Origin: a bacterium
Lineage (GTDB): Bacteria; Pseudomonadota; Gammaproteobacteria; Berkiellales; Berkiellaceae
Assembly (NCBI GenBank): GCA_009927065.1
Contig: RFNU01000069.1
Location: 1 to 11,371 of the forward strand
Direction of reading: 5' to 3'
Length of the DNA stretch: 11,371 bases
Shown here: positions 5,221 to 11,371 of the stretch, piece after piece
Position numbering within the stretch: position 1 is the first letter of the stretch
Layout of the letters: every line of letters starts with the position of its first letter
Made by a program: the position numbers and the translations under genes
The notes under the pieces: model-generated
The model's database searches: none
The model's input: the letters and a program-made list of their open reading frames with translations, nothing else
Told to the model about the DNA's origin: nothing

Positions 5221-7509
5221 GTGGACGCTAACGCTCGCCTAAAAGAAATTGTTGACTCCTATCTCGAAAAAGATGGCGGAGCAAACATTGATACAGGTAT
5301 TGTTGCGTCTCACATAGCACAGATGAAACTTTTTGGCATCCGCCAAGGAGTAGAGTTTTTTCCTTCTCAAGATAATTTTGGTAATCAGCGCAAAGATTTT
5401 ATTGATAGGGTATTGAAATACAACAGGATGGATACACGCCTGGATTCAATCTGGGAGTATTTCCTGTGTGATGGACAAGGTTTGTTTTATATTAGACCCA
5501 CTGAGTCCAATTACCGACTTTACTTTTTTCGCCAGCACGAATATCGTTCTTACTACGGTATTAATGGTGAATTAGAAGAAGTAATTATTATCTATAGCTA
5601 TAAAGTAAGGCAGGGAACAGGCTTTAGCGATGGTGTTAACATCACCAATATCTCAGGTACTGCTATTACTGGACCACAAGGGGCTAAAAGATATATCAAG
5701 TTATCAATTAAAGATAAGGTAATTGAAGAAACACATAGTGAAGGAGAAATTTCCTTTGACTTACCTAGTTATAATGTCCCAGGACGTACTCAAACATTTA
5801 AAAATACACTCGGATTTATTCCCTGTGTAGAGATTTTCAATAGTCCCAAGGGTTTTTCTAATGAAGGAGTAGGTGAATTTGACGCATTAGCTAATCACAT
5901 CGTCACACATGACGAAATGGTACGCACAATGCGTAAAAATGTGCAATTTTTTGGTAATCCAACCCTTCTTTCATCACGACCCAAGACAGATCTGATGGAA
6001 TCAGGGTCAGATTCTACCGTTCAACGTCCTTCTATTGCAGCAAATTCTGGTTTTACTGGATTAGGGGCCTTAAGTCAGTCAAGATTTAAGTCTGATCCCC
6101 TTTCTAGGGGCATGGATGGGCAAATCAGAGTGCCCAGGGTGATTGCTAACCTGGAACCTAATGATCGTGTTGGTTATATTGTCCCAGATGCAATTACTGG
6201 AGATCAAAATAACTTTGCACGGCAGTATCGAGAAGAAATACGGACAGCTTTAGGTGGGGTCGATGACCTTTCTATTTCTGCTGGCATTACAGCAACAGAA
6301 TATAAGTCATTGTTTGGTCGTGTGTCAGCAACAGCTAAGAAAAAAGCAAACGCTATTTACACTTATGGTATTTGTAGATGTTTAGAATTAATAATTTATC
6401 AGGAAGAACGTTTATTTCGTGATACTTTAGCCGCCTCTAGTGGAATTGAAAAGCCAATAGAACCATCAGAGAATGCATCTAAAGCAGAAATTGATTTATA
6501 TGAGGCTAGTTTAAAAGGATTTGAAGAAAAAGTTAAACAAATAATGAAAGCTTGTGTAGAAACTCAATATATACCAACAGGAGTTATGGGTTTAATACCA
6601 GACGGGGATATAACCATGCTTTGGAGGTGGTTAGGTCCTGTTTATGAAGACTCCACGCAAGATATTTTAAACAATTCTATCGTGGTACGTAACCTCCAAG
6701 AATTAGGTGTTGATAGTATTGAAGCACTGAAATACCTCTTCCCTTCAAAAACGGATGAGGAGCGGGCCGCGATGTTATCGGGGTTTCCGTTCAGGATGGT
6801 CAACGAATTGCAAGGTGCTTACTCAGCTTTTGCAAAATTAGTGGGGGGCATGATGCAGACCCCTCACCCGCAGTCACCTGATTTACCGATGGCTGCAGAC
6901 CCACGTCTTGACCTTACACCTTATCTGTATCGTACCTTAGAAGCATTACAAAAGGAGATGAGTTATGCAGGACGCTACCGTCCAATCGATCCCACAGATG
7001 AGCCAAGTACCAACCGCAGTAGCACCAAGCAGCTACGTGGCAGTACCAGCGCCTCAAGCTCCAGCACCGAGCTACCAGGGACCGATCAATTACCAGGTGG
7101 GTACCAGTTACCCCCAAGCGGTGCCTCAAGCACCTATCAGTTACCAATCAAGCCCTACTCAGTACGCCCCCCAATCCCAATCGGTAGCACCCCAGAGCAG
7201 CCCATGGGAATCGGCATTCAACAAAGTAGTGGGTCTGCTGAGCGCACCAGTCCAATCCCCGTTCCAGGGTCAACCCTCGGCTCCGACGCCAACATACGCC
7301 CCGGCCAATTACGGTCAGACGTACAACGGCCAAGCTATGCCCAACTTGGGGACGCAGACCTCGTATCCCAACCTGGAATCCTCAGCCAATTATTCCCAAA
7401 CTTCCTCGAGTCCCTCACTGCCCGAAATAGCGGATTACCTGGGCCTGAGCAACGAAAGCCGCCAGGTGATCGACGCGTTCGGAGTAGAGGCACCAGCCGT
7501 CCTAAATAA
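5221..7509 (+). CDS. Portal protein, with a long C-terminal extension overlapping the next gene
   Basis: 762 residues from GTG at 5221, the first possible start after an in-frame TAA at 5215. The first 580 residues or so look like a phage portal. They comprise a mixed N-terminal domain (EYFLCDGQGLFYIRPT, HEYRSYY), a clip and stem region in the middle, and long helices (ITATEYKSLFGRVSATAKKKANAIYTYGICRCLELIIYQEERLF) typical of the wing and crown. The portal forms the twelve-subunit ring through which TerL drives DNA, and it follows the packaging genes as expected. From about residue 582 the frame overlaps the 6965 gene in another frame. This tail is Ser/Pro/Gly-rich with YQLP repeats and ends strongly basic (RKPPGDRRVRSRG). 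It may be real dual coding, or the frame may simply lack stops in GC-rich, repetitive DNA. Confidence 0.85.
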   Translation: MDANARLKEIVDSYLEKDGGANIDTGIVASHIAQMKLFGIRQGVEFFPSQDNFGNQRKDFIDRVLKYNRMDTRLDSIWEYFLCDGQGLFYIRPTESNYRLYFFRQHEYRSYYGINGELEEVIIIYSYKVRQGTGFSDGVNITNISGTAITGPQGAKRYIKLSIKDKVIEETHSEGEISFDLPSYNVPGRTQTFKNTLGFIPCVEIFNSPKGFSNEGVGEFDALANHIVTHDEMVRTMRKNVQFFGNPTLLSSRPKTDLMESGSDSTVQRPSIAANSGFTGLGALSQSRFKSDPLSRGMDGQIRVPRVIANLEPNDRVGYIVPDAITGDQNNFARQYREEIRTALGGVDDLSISAGITATEYKSLFGRVSATAKKKANAIYTYGICRCLELIIYQEERLFRDTLAASSGIEKPIEPSENASKAEIDLYEASLKGFEEKVKQIMKACVETQYIPTGVMGLIPDGDITMLWRWLGPVYEDSTQDILNNSIVVRNLQELGVDSIEALKYLFPSKTDEERAAMLSGFPFRMVNELQGAYSAFAKLVGGMMQTPHPQSPDLPMAADPRLDLTPYLYRTLEALQKEMSYAGRYRPIDPTDEPSTNRSSTKQLRGSTSASSSSTELPGTDQLPGGYQLPPSGASSTYQLPIKPYSVRPPIPIGSTPEQPMGIGIQQSSGSAERTSPIPVPGSTLGSDANIRPGQLRSDVQRPSYAQLGDADLVSQPGILSQLFPNFLESLTARNSGLPGPEQRKPPGDRRVRSRGTSRPK
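6953..6957 (+). promoter_or_regulatory. Strong Shine-Dalgarno for the 6965 gene
   Basis: AGGAG lies seven bases before the ATG at 6965, inside the portal gene. This decides the start of the overlapping gene in the other frame and shows that the overlap is not produced by a missing base in the portal. Confidence 0.75.
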
Positions 7510-7933
7510 CTATGCGCTCCAACTGGAGACAATGTTGGACAATGCTGTTGCATGGGGCCAAAAAGCTAATGGTTTGTTGCACGGCTATGCCAATTTTGCT
7601 GTAAATGAACACCAAGAGAATCTCGCTTATAACGAAATTCTGACTAACCCTGATGTACTGAGTGACTACACTTTGAAGTTCTTCGGTCCTGAAGGTCCTT
7701 ATCCTGTATATGAAAGTGAGGGCGAATTGGAAACACCCGGTTATCGTACAGAGCAAGTAGTACCAGAGTATGGGAACTTCCCTGCACCTCCTGATGCTGC
7801 TGCTCCGCAACAACCCCAAAACTTCTGGGGTGGATTTAATGAGATCATGGCACGAGATCCCCAGAATGCCTGGCGTGTTCTTAACCAAGCTCAACCAAAC
7901 ACAGTGGCTAGCAAGTTGTTTGTGATGGAGTGA
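6965..7933 (+). CDS. Pro/Gln/Ser/Tyr-rich protein between portal and capsid, candidate scaffold or internal head protein
   Basis: 322 residues, with a strong AGGAG seven bases before the ATG. Residues 1-150 are low-complexity, built from Pro, Gln, Ser, Tyr and Ala with recurrent (S/N)YQ and PQAP units, and are surely disordered. From about residue 150 there is a folded domain of helices (LPEIADYLGLSNESRQVIDAFGVE...LQLETMLDNAVAWGQKANGLLHGYANF), then an acidic Pro-rich stretch and a final helix (NFWGGFNEIMARDPQNAWRVLNQ). The place between portal and major capsid is where phages keep scaffold, protease or internal head genes. No protease motif is seen, so scaffold or assembly factor is an inference from position. 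The first 545 bases are GC-rich and read open in two frames. The stop is four bases before the next ATG. Confidence 0.75.
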   Translation: MQDATVQSIPQMSQVPTAVAPSSYVAVPAPQAPAPSYQGPINYQVGTSYPQAVPQAPISYQSSPTQYAPQSQSVAPQSSPWESAFNKVVGLLSAPVQSPFQGQPSAPTPTYAPANYGQTYNGQAMPNLGTQTSYPNLESSANYSQTSSSPSLPEIADYLGLSNESRQVIDAFGVEAPAVLNNYALQLETMLDNAVAWGQKANGLLHGYANFAVNEHQENLAYNEILTNPDVLSDYTLKFFGPEGPYPVYESEGELETPGYRTEQVVPEYGNFPAPPDAAAPQQPQNFWGGFNEIMARDPQNAWRVLNQAQPNTVASKLFVME

Positions 7934-7937
7934 GGCC

Positions 7938-8408
7938 ATGCGTCCACTAATTAAGTATGGTATTCCCGCCGCTGCTGGCCTTGCTGCCGGTGGGATACTT
8001 GCCCAAGATCAAGAACCAGGTATTGCTGCTTTAGGTGGCCTTGGTGCTGCTCTTGGTACTGCTGCCGGTCTTAAAGGTGCTCGACTTGCGGGTAAATATT
8101 CACCTCAAATAGTTGAATTTTTACAAAATAAAGCTGTTACACCAGTTGCTAATGTTGTTGGTAATATTGGAGCACGTGTTCCAGCTGAATCAAAATACCG
8201 CAATCAAGCTGTTGGCACTCTTGCAGATGCACTGGCAAAAGCAGAAACAGCAAAGCTAGGTGAAGGAGCACAACGTACTGTTGGTAAAGTTGCCGCTGGC
8301 CTCACTGTTCCTGTTTCGGCAGGTCTTGCCGCTCTTGGTGGTCAGGCTGCCGGTATGATTCCAGGTGCTATGGAGGTCCCTGGATTTGCACCACAGCAGC
8401 CCCATTGA
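7938..8408 (+). CDS. Gly/Ala-rich hydrophobic protein, candidate internal head or ejection protein
   Basis: 156 residues with GAGTGAGG just before the ATG; it starts four bases after the previous stop, so the two are probably translated together. Hydrophobic Gly/Ala stretches occur at residues 7-22 (YGIPAAAGLAAGGILA), at about 28-50 and at about 128-148, with GxxxG spacing as in glycine-zipper helices. The middle carries polar helices (LADALAKAETAKLGEG). Such Gly/Ala-rich helices pack tightly and can insert in membranes, so an internal protein ejected with DNA into the host envelope is possible. It could equally be a small assembly factor. I do not recognise a named family. Confidence 0.7.
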   Translation: MRPLIKYGIPAAAGLAAGGILAQDQEPGIAALGGLGAALGTAAGLKGARLAGKYSPQIVEFLQNKAVTPVANVVGNIGARVPAESKYRNQAVGTLADALAKAETAKLGEGAQRTVGKVAAGLTVPVSAGLAALGGQAAGMIPGAMEVPGFAPQQPH

Positions 8409-8468
8409 TCCTGAGTCTTATGGCTCTAGTAATTCCTTGGTGCCCGGTACAAACAAACAACAGGCACT

Positions 8469-8511
8469 GCAGGTATTAGTAACTATTAATAATAGTTAAA
8501 TTAATACCTGC
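8469..8511 (+). promoter_or_regulatory. Large nested hairpin in the leader of the capsid gene
   Basis: The 182-base gap 8409-8590 holds a strong inverted repeat. GCAGGTATTA (8469-8478) pairs perfectly with TAATACCTGC (8502-8511). Inside it AACTATT (8481-8487) pairs perfectly with AATAGTT (8491-8497) around a three-base loop. G8479-T8501 and T8480-A8500 could extend the outer stem, leaving a two-base bulge. No proper T-tract follows, so it is a poor intrinsic terminator. Its place about 80 bases before the most highly expressed head gene suggests mRNA processing, stabilisation or partial termination. Confidence 0.6.
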
Positions 8512-8574
8512 TAAAATTTTCATAGATAAAGACAGTTGTACGTCTGAATCTTTTCACCATACATCCTGCAATAG

Positions 8575-8580
8575 AGGAGG
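8575..8580 (+). promoter_or_regulatory. Shine-Dalgarno of the major capsid gene
   Basis: AGGAGG, the strongest ribosome site in the window, lies ten bases before the GTG at 8591 and fixes that start, fitting the need for very high capsid output. Confidence 0.75.
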
Positions 8581-8590
8581 ATAAACTAAA

Positions 8591-9754
8591 GTGTTTATTG
8601 ATAACGATTTTCCAAAAATCTTAGGTGCAGAACTTTATCGTCCTCACCCTGCTTACATTTGCGAGATGGCCGTAGAACCAGTAGTGGTTCATGACTTTAC
8701 TCGTCAACCTGGTCAAACTGTTCAACTTGATCGTTATAAATTCTGGGGCACCCCTGGTACTAAGGATAGCCGCGAACGTATTTCTGATCAAACCATTGGT
8801 ACTGCCAACAGCCGTAACATCACAAAAGAAAAAGTTCTTGTGGTGCTTAAGGAATACACTGGTCCTGCAGATCCTTCTGATCCTACTCAGCCCAGTACCT
8901 TTAAGATTGCCCGTGAAACTCTGATTACTGCTCAGCGCATGTTGCTGGACACAGGTAATCTGAATATGTTCCATCAGTCTATTGGCTCTCTTACACTTCT
9001 TGATGATTATCGCCGTTGGCGTGATCGTGTGTTTATTGACGAACTAGCCAAAGCGGAAGCTAATGGTGAAGCATCAACAACACAAGGTGGTTACTACTTC
9101 CCAACTGGTGCAGGTAAGGATTCAAGTGGTCGCATTTCTTATACCAGTAATCAGTACACAGCTAACGCTCAACAGTTCCATGTATCTACAGACTTGTTGA
9201 ATGTAGTTAAGGATCTCCGTAAACGCAATGTACCTACCTTCTCTGATGGTTTGTATCGTTGTATTTGTGATCCTACTTTCATGATGCACTTGCGTCGTGA
9301 TGCTGACTTCCGTGAAATTGCACGTTATTCAGGTAATCCTGGCCAAGGCATGTATATGTCTGGTAATCCCATGATGCCTAATAACGCTAGCTTCTACCAA
9401 GGTCCTCAAGCAGGCCAAGGTTATTTCTTAGCTGGTGAACCTGTAATGCCTACTGGCGTTCAGTTTGAAGGTGTGAAGTTCTATGAATCTACCAACTTCC
9501 CAACCAAAACTATTACCGCTTCTTTTGATGCTTCAACCTATAGCTCTCAAGAAGTAGCTCAAGGTTTCTTCTTTGGTCCTCAAGCAGTAGGCGTAGGCGT
9601 GGGTGGTCCTAACGCTCAAGTTCTCATTAACAACAATGATGACTTCAGCCGTTTTATCATTCTTATCTGGCAACTGTATGCTGGTTTTGAAATCCTAAAC
9701 AAGGACTTTGTTACCACTGCGTACAGCTTCGTCAGCGATGACGGCGTTCTTTGA
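8591..9754 (+). CDS. Major capsid protein, N4 gp56-like
   Basis: 387 residues from GTG, set by AGGAGG ten bases upstream. It opens with IDNDFPKILGAELYRPHPAY and continues with features of the N4-gp56-like branch of HK97-fold capsid proteins. These are a GQTVQLDRYKFWG strand, a long helical spine segment (KIARETLITAQRMLLDTGN...LTLLDDYRRWRDRVFIDELAKAEANG), the DLRKRNVPTFSDGLYRCICDPTFMMHLRRDADFREIARY region (peripheral domain boundary, with Asp-Pro), and a Gly/Pro/Met-rich loop near residues 253-285. It forms the icosahedral shell. The C-terminus ends in a hydrophobic strand (FIILIWQLYAGFEILNKDF). Codons are T-ending and even along the gene, as expected for a highly expressed phage gene. Family recall is from sequence character, not from a search. 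Confidence 0.88.
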   Translation: MFIDNDFPKILGAELYRPHPAYICEMAVEPVVVHDFTRQPGQTVQLDRYKFWGTPGTKDSRERISDQTIGTANSRNITKEKVLVVLKEYTGPADPSDPTQPSTFKIARETLITAQRMLLDTGNLNMFHQSIGSLTLLDDYRRWRDRVFIDELAKAEANGEASTTQGGYYFPTGAGKDSSGRISYTSNQYTANAQQFHVSTDLLNVVKDLRKRNVPTFSDGLYRCICDPTFMMHLRRDADFREIARYSGNPGQGMYMSGNPMMPNNASFYQGPQAGQGYFLAGEPVMPTGVQFEGVKFYESTNFPTKTITASFDASTYSSQEVAQGFFFGPQAVGVGVGGPNAQVLINNNDDFSRFIILIWQLYAGFEILNKDFVTTAYSFVSDDGVL

Positions 9755-9757
9755 TAC

Positions 9758-9765
9758 AATAAATA
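9758..9765 (+). promoter_or_regulatory. AATAAATA motif upstream of the 9785 gene
   Basis: Third copy of AATAAATA, placed three bases after the capsid stop and 20 bases before the next ATG. Here a Shine-Dalgarno (AGGAG, 9774-9778) lies between motif and start, so the spacing would suit a promoter better than at the other two copies. Support is recurrence only. Confidence 0.25.
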
Positions 9766-9784
9766 AAACAACAAGGAGAAATAA

Positions 9785-10618
9785 ATGACTTATTTGACTT
9801 CCAAAAAGATCTACCCTGGTAACTGGGTAGAAGCTCTTAATGGCTGGTACAAAAACTTTGATTCCACTGGCGCTGGTGGAACCGCAAATGTATCCAAAGC
9901 TGGCCCTACATCTGTTCTGGCTATTCCCGGTTATCGTTATTTTCAGCAACGCGGTTATGTTCCTATAACCTGGATCTCTGGAGATGCTGCTACTTATGGC
10001 CAAACCATGAGTGTTATCATCCCTTCTCCTTATAGGCAAGATGATACCCGCACTGATATTACCGGAATGGTAATCAGTGGTAATTCCGTCCAACCAGGTT
10101 ATGTTTATCGCGCTGCAATCTCAGTTGCTTCTGGCTGGGGAGACAATCGTGTTGCTTCTGGTGTTTATAACACTACCGGCAACGTAATTGCCTTTGGCCG
10201 CGATAACTCTGGCCCAGTTGCTGCTTCTGGTGAATCAGTTGCTGCTGCTGTACTATCTTCTACTGTTTCAGGTGAAGGCGCTGGTACCATTTATTTTGCA
10301 GGTGGTAGTCAAGCTTTTGGTTCAGTTCCTGTATTTATTGGACCTGCATCAGGCCTACAGATAACCGCTGGATCAGGTTTTGTAAACAGCGGTGCTGTAT
10401 ACAAACAGGTTACCTCTGCTGAAACCTATAAGGTATACTCTAAAGCTTCTGGTAATGCTACTACTGCTACAGGCGGTGTGTATATCTCAGCAGCAGACAA
10501 AAATGCTGGTCTAACTGGCTATTTGTTTGTGGAGATTTGCTATTTGGTTCCTGATAATGCTCCTGAGTATAGCGATCTAGAAGCTTATCTTAATAATCGG
10601 ACCGTCAGTTCGACTTAA
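9785..10618 (+). CDS. Gly/Ser/Ala-rich beta protein after the capsid gene, candidate decoration or head-tail protein
   Basis: 277 residues; AGGAG at 9774-9778 is six bases before the ATG. The sequence is Gly/Ser/Thr/Val-rich with many short strands (PGYRYFQQRGYVPITWISGD, YVYRAAISVASGW, GAGTIYFAGGSQAFGSVPVFI, AETYKVYSKASGNATTATGGVYISA) and almost no long helices until the acidic end (PEYSDLEAYLNNRT). No signal peptide and no Cys cluster. The gene follows the major capsid gene by 30 bases and shares its codon pattern, so it is probably made in quantity and part of the virion. A capsid-stabilising decoration protein or a minor head protein are the main options; I recognise no named family. Confidence 0.75.
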   Translation: MTYLTSKKIYPGNWVEALNGWYKNFDSTGAGGTANVSKAGPTSVLAIPGYRYFQQRGYVPITWISGDAATYGQTMSVIIPSPYRQDDTRTDITGMVISGNSVQPGYVYRAAISVASGWGDNRVASGVYNTTGNVIAFGRDNSGPVAASGESVAAAVLSSTVSGEGAGTIYFAGGSQAFGSVPVFIGPASGLQITAGSGFVNSGAVYKQVTSAETYKVYSKASGNATTATGGVYISAADKNAGLTGYLFVEICYLVPDNAPEYSDLEAYLNNRTVSST

Positions 10619-10632
10619 TTAAGGTAAACTAA

Positions 10633-10649
10633 TACCAGAACACCTGGTA
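10633..10649 (+). promoter_or_regulatory. Short hairpin immediately before the 10653 gene
   Basis: TACCAG (10633-10638) pairs perfectly with CTGGTA (10644-10649) around AACAC, ending three bases before the ATG, where a Shine-Dalgarno would be expected and none is seen. It could lower or gate translation of this gene relative to the abundant upstream one. A 6-bp stem may be chance. Confidence 0.35.
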
Positions 10650-10652
10650 CCT

Positions 10653-11063
10653 ATGCTTTATCAACACACCAAAACCGGCGCTCGGGTTAAAGTTATTAGC
10701 GAATGGGATAGTGGCGAATGGTTCATGGTCGAAGACCAAGACGGTCGCCTTTATACCGTTTATAAAACTGAGATCAAACCGGATGAGTCAGCTACTAAAA
10801 CAGTTAAGACTCTACAGGTAAAAGACAAAGCAGCAAAGGAAGCACCTCGTGCTTTTCCCCCTGATCATCGCTTGAATATTAATGTAGCAACCGCTCAAAT
10901 GATTGCTGACCATATTAAAGGGATTGGCCTCAAGACAGCACGTGAGATCAAAGACATACAGATGAGTCTTTCTGGTGAAAAGTTCAGTAGTCTAGATCAG
11001 TTAAAACAGATCAAACGTGTTGATTGGGACTCTGTATTTGCTGCTAATCTGGTACGAGTGTGA
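10653..11063 (+). CDS. ComEA-like helix-hairpin-helix protein
   Basis: 136 residues from the ATG at 10653, the only ATG after an in-frame TAA at 10620. Residues 1-44 are beta-rich (GARVKVISEWDSGEWFMVED...GRLYTVYKTEI), resembling a small SH3-like barrel. Residues 45-70 form a Lys/Ala-rich linker. Residues 71-136 carry the ComEA-type helix-hairpin-helix: LNINVATAQMIADHIKGIG with KGIG as the hairpin, LKTAREIKDI as the second helix, then FSSLDQLKQIKRVDWDSVF as the second motif. In ComEA and related repair proteins this fold binds DNA backbone without sequence preference. In a phage head cluster, just before a terminator, a connector or DNA-end-binding virion protein is plausible but not shown. 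It lies about 35 bases after the previous gene. Confidence 0.75.
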   Translation: MLYQHTKTGARVKVISEWDSGEWFMVEDQDGRLYTVYKTEIKPDESATKTVKTLQVKDKAAKEAPRAFPPDHRLNINVATAQMIADHIKGIGLKTAREIKDIQMSLSGEKFSSLDQLKQIKRVDWDSVFAANLVRV

Positions 11064-11066
11064 TAT

Positions 11067-11091
11067 AAGCCCTGCTTAGGCGGGGCTTTTT
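11067..11091 (+). terminator. Intrinsic terminator after the head gene block
   Basis: AAGCCCTGC (11067-11075) pairs with GCGGGGCTT (11080-11088) around TTAG, giving nine pairs including one G-T, followed by a run of five T's (11087-11091). It starts three bases after the stop of the helix-hairpin-helix gene and closes the packaging and head transcription unit. Confidence 0.9.
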
Positions 11092-11119
11092 CATTTTAAA
11101 ATTAAAATAAAGTAAGAAA

Positions 11120-11371
11120 ATGACAAATTCAGGTGGTAAGTTTTTCATAGGAAATATTGGCAGTACTGGTGTATCTACTGGTCCTCATATTCATAAATAT
11201 GTTAAAGATTTAAAGACAGGTAAGTATATTGATCCAGCAACGATTAAAAGTGCTTTAACTGGGGTTCAGATAGGAGAAAAAAGAATCCCTTTGGTTAGGC
11301 GTACTTCTACAGGTGGTTTTGAGTGGAATCCAGATACAGGATTAACAATTACTTCTTCATTTGGTCCAAGG
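11120..11371 (+). CDS. M23-type peptidase-like protein, 5' part (runs off the window)
   Basis: 84 residues from the ATG at 11120, open to the window edge. Residues 12-25 read NIGSTGVSTGPHIH, the signature of M23 (lysostaphin/LytM) metallopeptidases, in which the HxH pair binds zinc at the C-terminal end of the domain. Residues 26-45 (KYVKDLKTGKYIDPATIKSA) match the tail that normally follows it. Near the edge, TITSSFGPR (76-84) looks like the opening of an M23 domain. The order is therefore C-terminal half first and N-terminal half second, suggesting a circularly permuted or tandem domain. M23 enzymes cut peptidoglycan cross-links, and in phages they serve entry or lysis. AAAGTAAG lies before the start, a weak ribosome site. 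As the first gene after a terminator it probably has its own promoter, which I could not place. Confidence 0.75.
   Translation, partial: MTNSGGKFFIGNIGSTGVSTGPHIHKYVKDLKTGKYIDPATIKSALTGVQIGEKRIPLVRRTSTGGFEWNPDTGLTITSSFGPR

Noticed and set aside
6914..7939. Several antisense open frames opposite the portal tail and the 6965 gene
   Set aside because: GC-rich, repetitive DNA contains few stops on either strand; the frames are Cys/Trp/Arg-rich and unlike real proteins.
8420..8479. 19-codon open frame in the leader of the capsid gene
   Set aside because: It is very short, has no ribosome site, and its end lies inside the hairpin; a leader peptide is possible but unsupported.
8621..8974. 117-codon antisense frame and a 77-codon sense frame over the capsid gene
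   Set aside because: The capsid frame has strong family character throughout; these are shadows.
9695..10093. 132-codon antisense frame across the 9754-9785 gap
   Set aside because: It has no ribosome site, lies opposite two well-supported genes and matches nothing.
11092..11119. Promoter for the M23 gene
   Set aside because: The gap after the terminator is AT-rich but no pair of -35 and -10 boxes is convincing.

Overview
The window is a compact, one-strand block of packaging and head genes from a tailed double-stranded DNA phage (Caudoviricetes) or a prophage of one. All supported genes are on the + strand, gaps are 0-180 bases, and the base composition is AT-rich except for one GC-rich island at about 6740-7510. 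The host cannot be read directly from the sequence. Several starts lack a clear Shine-Dalgarno sequence, small proteins sit around the terminase, an AbrB-like protein lies in the late cluster, and the capsid is of the N4-gp56-like type. Together these remind me of phages of aquatic bacteria, cyanophages in particular, but that is inference.

Layout. 2-121: tail end of an upstream gene. 90-608: helical protein in the position of a small terminase subunit. 643-1368: small basic or polar proteins, including a pair (827-1297 and 1216-1368) joined in phase by an A6C slippery motif. 1398-4059: large terminase (TerL), split by two apparent -1 frameshifts and carrying a 379-residue intein with a LAGLIDADG endonuclease inside its Walker A loop. 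4096-5161: a membrane-anchored coiled-coil protein, an AbrB/MazE-like protein and an unknown Gly/Pro-rich protein. 5221-7509: portal, whose reading frame runs about 545 bases into the next gene. 6965-8408: two head-assembly candidates, one Pro/Gln-rich and one Gly/Ala-rich and hydrophobic. 8409-8590: leader with a large nested hairpin. 8591-9754: major capsid protein. 9785-10618: a beta/Gly-rich virion protein. 10653-11063: a ComEA-like helix-hairpin-helix protein, followed by an intrinsic terminator. 11120 to the end: the start of an M23-type peptidase with an unusual motif order.

How it works together. TerS/TerL and portal would drive DNA packaging. The genes between portal and capsid would supply scaffold or internal head proteins, the capsid gene the shell, and the genes after it decoration or connector proteins. 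The M23 peptidase begins the next transcription unit, probably tail or lysis functions.

The most notable points are the intein and the frame breaks. The intein starts with Pro, has Trp at block B and Cys at block F, and is followed by Ser, which is the signature of the rare class 3 splicing mechanism. Three apparent -1 frame breaks lie within about 2 kb, and both breaks in TerL fall at the same pentamer (TGTTG). They could be errors in the assembled sequence, real lesions, or recoding. Raw reads would decide.
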